DNA of 64,000 bases from Sabellastarte sp. h YS-2021 (taxonomy: Eukaryota; Annelida; Polychaeta; Sabellida; Sabellidae). This document shows, in pieces, positions 57,301 to 64,000 of the stretch. A program made the position numbers and the translations under genes. Where the stretch lies: NCBI GenBank assembly GCA_964017235.1, contig OZ024936.1:16344496-16408495 (forward strand), given 5' to 3'. The stretch's first letter is position 1. Every line of letters begins with the position of its first letter. The notes beneath the pieces are model-generated. The model searched no databases, had not been told where the DNA came from, and was given only the letters and a program-made list of their open reading frames with translations.

Positions 57301-57789
57301 AGTCGGACTGTAGAGTGACCCTATAACACACTGATTCTAGGTTTTGAAACTTGATATTATAACACTGCCACTTGTGCATTATTTCTACAATGAAGTATAG
57401 GAAGTGAAAAATCTATACCCACTTAAAGTTAGGCTCCCCCTAGAACCCAACCCAGTGTAAATACATTTTATGATAAATTATTCTGTTGTTGACTATTTAT
57501 TTTACCCAGTATGGCTTCTTAGTTAGACACACTGGTCTTAGATCTCTGTATATCTGGGTTCGAATAATTTTGTTGGGACTTAAAGTGGGCCAGTTGACAG
57601 ATACATTTGGATGTATAGGAAATAGAACTGGTGCCTTTGAGCCAAGGTAAATCAGAGGCTGGTCTAAGTGGGGGACAGGCCCCTACCTTTGAGAAGATGC
57701 AAATTTTGTATACTTCTATCCCATCAGAGAAATATACTTGTTTATTGTGCCACAGTTGCGCCCATTCTATTGTCAAAGTGAAACCCTGA
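54363..57789. other. Long stretch without recognised genes
   Basis: Contains a 9-bp hairpin (55006-55026, TTTCTACTA/TAGTAGAAA), a nearby direct repeat of AAATTCTACCAGATA (54989 and 55048) and, at about 57515-57660, a possible old tRNA-like SINE head (CTGGGTTCGAATAA). TGACGTCA at 55607. No gene recognised. Confidence 0.45.
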
Positions 57790-58180
57790 AAATATCTTTA
57801 CTTACTGGTGGTAATTTCCTTTGTTCCAAAGTTCCACCCTTCTCCTCGTAAGTCTATCAAACAGTTCGGTTATAGTTTTGCGTTTGATGCCCCAGCTGTT
57901 TGGAATGCTCTTCCTGATGAGATTGACACATCCCCCTCCCCAGCCTCTTTCAGAAAGCAACTTAAAAATACCCATACACCAAGGCATACCCACCTTTGTC
58001 TTCATCTAAGCCTGACATTCTCTGTGGTGCTCCACCTGTTTTCTGTCCTTGGTTAATAAGAACAGAAATTAACAGGGTTGAAATTGGTTAAATGTCTTTG
58101 TGCCATTGCACCTTAGAGTCCCTTTTGTAAAGAGGGAGATTAAGCTCTTTGAAAGTCTAATGATAATAGAATTAGAATAC
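57790..58180 (+). mobile_element. L2-like LINE 3' fragment, well preserved
   Basis: The frame from 57808 reads FGYSFAFDAPAVWNALPDEI followed by SPASFRKQLKNT, the textbook C-terminus of an L2/CR1 ORF2. The 3' end near 58135 reads GGGAGATTAAGCTCTTTGAA, then a tail with ATGATAATAGAATTAGAATA. The best preserved of the L2-like pieces in this window. Confidence 0.9.
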
Positions 58181-58394
58181 TTCAGATTTGAACCTACATG
58201 GTTCAAGTGAGAGTTGGGTAGTCTTAAATTATCTTTTATATAGTTTTGGGGCAAGTACAAGCAAATTTGCTGAAATGTGTATTTTGAAATAAATACATGC
58301 ACTTGCCTTAAATTGGTACGAAATACAGTAAAGTGTGATCCAGTTACAAAACATTTCAAAACGAAAGGTTTGTTAAAAAAATGGTACAAAATTT

Positions 58395-58730
58395 GGCAGT
58401 GTGCCAAATTTCCTTGCATGATACTGCTAAACTCATGTAATTTTCCATGTCACTGTTACTGTGTTGCTTATTGTTGTGGTCGTAGATAAATTTGCTTTAA
58501 AAATTTATATGATACATTCTATGATGGTGCTAAATTAGGGCGTGTACCAAATAACCAGTCATGATACTGCTAAACTCATGCAATATGTCATGGCACCACC
58601 TTGCTATGCCTATAATGAGTAATTCATCATACATTTCCTGTGGATGCCAAATTAGGGCCCATGCCAAATTACTTCACAAGATCTTACAAACATAATCTCA
58701 TGCAAGATGTCATGATATTATTTGTATATC
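58395..58730. repeat. Degenerate tandem repeat, about 117-143 bp unit
   Basis: The phrase CATGATACTGCTAAACTCATG starts at 58417 and 58560, and a decayed third copy (TCTTACAAACATAATCTCATG) at about 58682. TGCCAAATT/GCTAAATTAGGGC/GCCAAATTAGGGCC phrases precede each. About 2.5-3 units. Confidence 0.75.
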
Positions 58731-58916
58731 ATCAGAATATATAATTTTTTGCAGAATGTCTGTCCCACGAAAATAAACCATTTTAGAAATCCTAGAGAAA
58801 GCTTTTTAAAAATATACAGCCAAGAACAATGTCTTCCACAATTATTTTCCCCAGCAAAGAAAGACCCCTGAACATATACATGGATCCAAATACACATATA
58901 CAAAAGTCTACAAATA

Positions 58917-58958
58917 CCCCCCCCCCCCACCCCCCCCACCCCCCCCCCCCCCCACCCC
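58917..58958. repeat. C-homopolymer tract with rare A
   Basis: About 42 bp of C broken by three A residues. Potential G-quadruplex on the minus strand; length is likely unstable. Confidence 0.95.
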
Positions 58959-59154
58959 GGGTTATAAACATTTCATCTATCTGAACATGAAATTAATATA
59001 CAAAAGAAGACAGCAAAAGTAACATCACTCCTTAGAAATAACACTTAGTGACATTTCAGAAATACTGAGAGAGGATCCTAAAAGTGTTTATGATTAGCAT
59101 ATAGCCCGATACTATGGACATAATAACCTCCACCAAAGTAGTTATATTGTTGGG

Positions 59155-59480
59155 TTTATTTGTTTGTGTGTCATGAATACACCAAAAGTAATGAACAGAT
59201 CTTTATGAATTTTTGGGGGGATATAGGACGAGCCTGGTTAAAGGAAGAAGGATTGATGTTTGGGAAAGATCTGGATCATATTCGAGATACAAAAAAAGTT
59301 CCAAATTTTCAGAAATGCCCTAGGTGGAGATCTGCGCCCTACGAGTGCTTTCTAGTTTGTTGTCAGGTGTGTTTGTGTGTTAGTTTCTCTGTATTGACGA
59401 TATCTCCCCAAACTAATCAATGGATCTTTCTAAAAATATTTTATATGGATAGGTTCTGACTACTGAAAGTGATTAATTTT
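59155..59480 (+). repeat. Dispersed marine-type repeat, two related halves
   Basis: Left half: TTTGTTTGTGTGTCATGAAT, AAAGTAATGAACAGATCTTT, GATCTGGATCATATTCGAGA and GGTGGAGATCTGCGCCCTAC with GAGTGCTTTCTAGTTTG. The right half (59365 on) repeats the opening scheme: GTTTGTGTGTTAGTTTC, AATCAATGGATCTTTC. The wording matches, from memory, a repeat widespread in marine invertebrate genomes. A 99-codon frame crosses it but is incidental. Confidence 0.55.
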
Positions 59481-59767
59481 AGAAAGATCCCAAGTGATGC
59501 TATTGCCACTAAAATTTCAATGCTTTTGCTTTTATATTTAACGTTACTCTTTATATATTTTCAAGGTCATGCTATCTATTTATGAGGGTTAAAATATGTC
59601 AAAATGCAGTATTTGAGAGAAATTGTAATGTTAGGAAACTCAGCTAACTTGGCCGAGTTTTGTGCTCCAGAAATGCTTCATAGTTTATAAATGTATCGTG
59701 GCTTCAATGACACATTTTATTTTTCTTCCCTACTCCTGTTCAATATTTCCAACAGTTTAAAACATCC
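59481..59767. other. Unassigned DNA
   Basis: Nothing recognised. Confidence 0.4.
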
Positions 59768-60394
59768 GGGGCCGATTTCACTAAAGGACTTAAACTAAGT
59801 CCTTTTATTGGCTAAGTCAGGGGGCGATTTCACTAAAGGACTTAAACTACGTCCCTTTATTGGCTAAGTCAGGGACTTAAATCTAAGACTTTGGTCTTAG
59901 CTAGGTCTGGGGCTTAAAATGGATTTCACAAAGGTGACTTAGCTAAGTCCAAGCTTATCAAATAACCACAGTGGTTTTCTGTGTCATGTGACCTTTTATA
60001 TCTATTAAAAATATAATATTGGTGCCATATATCCTTCTTTGATGTATTTTATCTAAGGATAAGGGCTGTTTTGAAATGGAAAACTTTGTTGCCACATATA
60101 AACTTCCCAAAGACCACTTTGTGAGGTGTTCTGTGTAATTATATTTTATTTACAGTCATTTCAAATTTTGAAGTGGAGAAAAGTTTATGGCGGCCATATT
60201 TAAGTCCTCTTTACAAAATTTAGGCCCACTATCTCCTAGACTTAAAGTTAAGTCCACTGACTTAGCAATTTCATGGACTTAGCTGCTTTGTAAAATCTGC
60301 TAAGTCTAAGACCACAGACTTAACATAAATTTAAGACCAAAGTCTTAAATTTAAGTCTAAATCTGGACTTAAGTCCCTTTGTGAAATCGGCCCC
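59768..60394. mobile_element. Foldback/TIR element, 627 bp, with duplicated left end
   Basis: Left end GGGGCCGATTTCACTAAAGG; right end is the reverse complement of GGGGCCGATTTCACAAAGGG. Inside both arms are many CTTAA/TTAAG and AAGTC/GACTT motifs, so the arms fold extensively. The left terminal 53 bp is tandemly duplicated (59768-59820 and 59821-59873). The centre has no transposase frame. Termini resemble those of the 12288 foldback, suggesting one superfamily. Confidence 0.8.
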
Positions 60395-60731
60395 AGGAGC
60401 CAACTTTAATTACTGGTGTGCAAACAGGTGGGTCAACACAAAGAATGTAATACAGTCTTACTAAGACGTAAAAGACACATTTATGTATTATGCGACATCG
60501 GGGACTCTAACCATGGAAGTGTGAATGTAGTTAGCAAAAATCCAATTGTTATGTGTGACATTCTGTGTGTACTTATGTCTTTATGTCTGTAATCCCTGAC
60601 AAATCCAGATAAGTCTATAAAATCAGTGATTAGCCACTCTGTGTGCCAGAAAGTAGCTCAATAATTCATCGATAATTCAAACCAAATACTTGATTGGATG
60701 ATATTCCAGGTAAGGCATACACATGTATTTT
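60395..60731. other. Unassigned DNA
   Basis: Nothing recognised. Confidence 0.4.
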
Positions 60732-61056
60732 TATCTGCCACTGTGGCCTAGTGGGTAACACAGTCACCTAGGAACACAGAGGTTGTGAGTTCAATCCCAC
60801 GTACAGGCAGATACATAGTGGCTTGTATGACCACTTAAACTGGCGGTCTTCTGTCATTGGGTCCTATCCCCATTGGCAGGTTAAAGAATCTCAGGGATGT
60901 TGATAAATGGTCATCCTTGAGCCTCTGTCTTTCAGTTAGAGGAATGTCAGAAATTTGAGAGTTGGACTGTACCTGTACAGTCAGATGGGTCATATAGCCC
61001 TTTGAATCCTGTACTACATAGAGATATTTCTCTGAGTATAAATATAAATACAAAAC
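60732..61056 (+). mobile_element. tRNA-like SINE, family B, near full length
   Basis: ATCTGCCACTGTGGCCTAGT, GGGTAACACAGTCACC (A box), GTGAGTTCAATCCCACG (B box), GTACAGGCAGATACATAGTG; body TGTCATTGGGTCCTATCCCC, CTCAGGGATGTTGATAAATG, GACTGTACCTGTACAGTCAG; tail GAGTATAAATATAAATACAA. Confidence 0.95.
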
Positions 61057-62550
61057 AAACATATTGTTGTGTTCACACTTCTCCGATTTAAATGGGGACT
61101 ACCATATGAGGAAGTTAGGTGGAACTAGAGGAATATGTCCATTATTGGACTAAAACTTAGACTTGTGACGTCATGATTGAAAGGAAGATCAGTGTTATTC
61201 TGACCTGGATGAGTGGTATTAATTCAATTTTGAATACAGGTACAAAAGTGTCTAAATGTCACTTGTACCGGACTGAAACCGGTCATGGTAAGGGTTTCAC
61301 ACCACAACAGATTTGGCCAATTTGTGACAAAGATTATGAAACTTAAGCGACACTACACAAAGTATTTTTTATTTATTTTTAAGAATTCTAAAAAAAATAA
61401 TGACATTTTGGTACAACAGCTTTATAAAAATAAACAGATTGCATTTAAATTTAAATTGTTGACTAGTATAAATGTATTGTTTCTTTAAAAAATAAACTGG
61501 GTATAAAATACTAGTTAATAATAATTTTGTATAAAAATATTTTAGAAACTTTTAAAGTATTTCAACACATAAAAACATTTTAAATATTTTTAAACTTATT
61601 TTAACTATTTTCCAGCGCAATAAATCTTAAAATAGATTAAGAATTTTAATGGAAATGGACAATGCATTATTTACAACCTGCTAAACTTTGATAACTTTTA
61701 CAACTTTGACAACTAACTTAATAATTTTTGAAGTTTTAGTAGCACGACTTAACGTTCTCTTGTGTATCTAATTGAGTTTTAATCTTGGTTGGCCCTATTT
61801 AAACTAACATATAGCAATGTTTACAATTATGTTGCTTCCAAATTTGTACCCAGTACAAACACACATTGCTCTGCAACACCTTACATTATTATATCCATCT
61901 AACACATATTGTACATTTTTGGCTTAACCCCTAAAACACCCCCATATAGGCCATAGTTACACCTATTTCCCACACCATTCTGTAGTGCTGTGATTTGATT
62001 AGTGTTCCCCTCTCCCCTCCTTTTGACCCCAGCTATTCATTAGCTGCTATCACTTATTTATCATCACTACTGCTTCAGTGCCCTCTCAATTACTCCCAAT
62101 GTGCACCGAGTTTCCAAGGAAACAAATCAATCACGCCCGCCCTATCAATAATTTAGTCCCTGTCTAAAACTTTGGCAGTCACTTTGGAAGGTGGTATGGG
62201 CAATGAAATCTCTACAGACTCCAATTGTAAAACAAAAATGTAATGGATTCAATGGTTTGGAAAAGAAATCTGGTGTCAGGTCACTTAACTCTCACAGCTG
62301 ACGGCGTGGGTTCAATTTTAGCTTATTGTAGTGTCTAAGATGCAAAGAGAGTAACACCAACATGTAAAGTGGGGCTTTAAACTACCAACAATGGGTTTTA
62401 ACCCAGCTCGTGGCAATATGGTTAATGGTGCACTGAACTTTGACCTTTCACCTGGTGATCTCATTACAGTTGGGGGTTCATTGCATGAAACCAAGTATAG
62501 TAAAAGGATATTGCAAAAAAGAAAGCATTTTCAAATAAAATGAAGGAAAG
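61057..62550. other. AT-rich DNA
   Basis: Very AT-rich at 61340-61620. A possible decayed tRNA-like head near 62290-62330 (GCGTGGGTTCAATTTTAG). TGACGTCA at 61166. No gene recognised. Confidence 0.4.
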
Positions 62551-62635
62551 ATTCCAATGCTATACTATACTATGCTATGCTATACCATGCCATGCCATAC
62601 TATGCCATACCATACCGTACCATACTATACTATGG
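62551..62635. repeat. Pentanucleotide microsatellite (TATAC/TATGC variants)
   Basis: About 16 units of 5 bp: ACTATACTATGCTATGCTAT, then CATGC and CATAC variants, ending CATACTATACTATGG. It abuts the body of a SINE family A fragment. Confidence 0.9.
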
Positions 62636-62755
62636 CTGATGATTTTCAGTGGAGCATCCTTGGACCAATTAGTATGCACTGATTTCCTCAATCCTCTTAG
62701 GTACCCATGCATGGTAAATGTGTTGAAAGCATCGTGAAACCCAAATCAATCAACC
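62636..62755 (+). mobile_element. SINE family A, 3' part
   Basis: GATTTTCAGTGGAGCATCCT, TGGACCAATTAGTATGCACT, GATTTCCTCAATCCTCTTAG and AAACCCAAATCAATCAACC. The head is missing; the pentanucleotide array occupies its place. Confidence 0.75.
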
Positions 62756-63216
62756 AGGAACCTTTACACAGTCAACCATGTACGATTTTTATACGTTTAC
62801 AGAAATAAACATACACTAACTTTAAAAATACGCGTTTTTTATGATAGCCGTTCCATTTTGGAGCAGTAACTAGCAAGGTTTTTAGTGAAGTAATTGTCAC
62901 CAGGTTTTGAAAAATGAATTCTCAAGGGTAGTCCTTGGTGGTTGGAATCCAGGTCATTAAAACACATGGGAAGTACAGGGGCCTGTTTCAACATGGTACC
63001 CACTGTCAATATGGCTGTCAAATGCTTACTTAAACCTGTGACCATTGACTACGGAAGGGATAATGTATTGATATTTCAATATAGATCACTACACCTCCCA
63101 GAATTTCAATGTATCAATTTCAACATCATTTCCAATAATTCAAACAACAGTATTGATATATTTGTTCTTGCAATCCGGAGCTAGTTTTAAGTGCAAAGGT
63201 AAAACATGCACTCATG
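62756..63216. other. Unassigned DNA
   Basis: Nothing recognised. Confidence 0.4.
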
Positions 63217-63358
63217 TGGCCCTTTGGCCTTATGGGTAACAAACTCACCTCGGGACAGGGAATACCTGAGTTTGATGCCAGGGACAGGCATATACATAGT
63301 AGTATGGATGACTACTTTAAATGGTGTTGCCTTGTCACTGGGTCCTATCTGTCAAGAT
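63217..63358 (+). mobile_element. SINE family B, 5' part
   Basis: GTGGCCCTTTGGCCTTATGG, GTAACAAACTCACCTCG (A box), GAGTTTGATGCCAGG (decayed B box), GGACAGGCATATACATAGTA and CACTGGGTCCTATCTGTCAA. The 3' half and tail are missing. Confidence 0.85.
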
Positions 63359-63632
63359 ATTCTACTCATTTTACTGTTTTGAATGCAATCCTGCCTTTCA
63401 CTTATGATCATTAAAAATATCTATACATATATAAACAGAATGTTTTGGGTTAATGAGTAAGTAGTAACTTTCATATTCTGCACTTCAATACATCAAACAA
63501 CAGTTCATTATTGATCAATATATGCATAGCTAAACAGGAGTTTGATTTGAATAATGAAAATACATTTCATTCTCCATTCTGCCATTGATCCATCTAAGGT
63601 TCATGTTATGTATTTAATTTGTATTCTTTCAG

Positions 63633-63715
63633 GTTGTGACCACTCCTTCTCGCAAACAAGACCCTGTCATAAATAGCATGGATCCTCAACCATGTTCACA
63701 CAATATGTCGATTGG
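63633..63715 (+). CDS. Candidate 83-nt coding exon
   Basis: Preceded by a strong acceptor (TAATTTGTATTCTTTCAG) and followed by a donor (ATTGG then GTAACGG). Only one frame is open across the exon: phase 0 at the start, reading VVTTPSRKQDPVINSM then DPQPCSHNMSI, and phase 2 at the end. Local base composition is less AT-rich than its surroundings. No family recognised; any neighbouring exons would lie beyond the window or were missed. Confidence 0.35.
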
Positions 63716-64000
63716 GTAACGGTATACTGGCAGAGTGATTACTTTGTACAGGGGTGAGTTGTTAATAATCTGTTGTAAACCTTAATCTATGTACACACAA
63801 ATTCTGAAGCACAAAACATTTTTATAGTTTAGAATTCATTAAGCAATTGGACTTGTCAACTGCTCCCCGTCCTAACTTTGCACAACTTGCCATAAAAACC
63901 TTTTTAGTGTTTGTTTTATATATGTTAATGTGAACTTCATTTGATACTTTATGCATTGATACATGTGTATTATAAAGAGACTTCAACTACAAAAGTTCAA
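63716..64000. other. Unassigned DNA
   Basis: Would be intron if the candidate exon is real. No other feature seen. Confidence 0.4.

Overview
The window looks like gene-poor, AT-rich intergenic or intronic DNA from an animal, most likely a marine invertebrate (a mollusc or other lophotrochozoan is my best guess, not proven). It has no long reading frames apart from those created by trinucleotide arrays, abundant tRNA-like SINEs with A and B boxes, L2/CR1-type LINE debris, foldback elements and microsatellites. I could not identify any intact host gene, rRNA gene or functional tRNA gene.

Five short-element families dominate. SINE family A (about 210-240 bp, tRNA-like head, AAATAAATAAA-type tail), family B (about 325 bp, head framed by TCTGCC and GGCAGA, tail near GAGTATAAATACAAA) and family C (about 150 bp, head framed by TCCTCAG and CTGAGGA) occur at least 12, 7 and 9 times. 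A single family D copy at 41881 carries a LINE-type 3' end. A fourth repeat group has the promoter half of 5S rRNA embedded in it (4508, 8858, 34942; coreless copy at 46412). L2-like LINE fragments lie at 495, 5155, 32815, 42640, 44860 and 57790, isolated LINE 3' ends near 5990 and 44757, and a LINE zinc-knuckle end at 14600-14935.

Layout: 1-6 kb holds LINE debris, a 670-bp trinucleotide array grown on a SINE tail, and a 5S-like repeat. 7-16 kb holds SINEs, a near-perfect 120-bp foldback, another small TIR element and a decayed coding stretch. 16.8-17.6 kb is a second trinucleotide array. 18-27 kb holds a possible solo LTR, a TIR element and a SINE with a triplicated tail. 27-49 kb is a SINE/LINE mosaic including three unnamed repeats seen as pairs. 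49-64 kb has degenerate minisatellites interrupted by SINEs, an embedded marine-type repeat, and a 627-bp foldback element.

Four short segments have good splice-site context and an open frame (14253-14378 minus; 20941-20988, 35872-35925 and 63633-63715 plus). They are the only hints of host coding sequence and remain unproven. Ten exact copies of the CRE-type octamer TGACGTCA are also more than base composition would predict.
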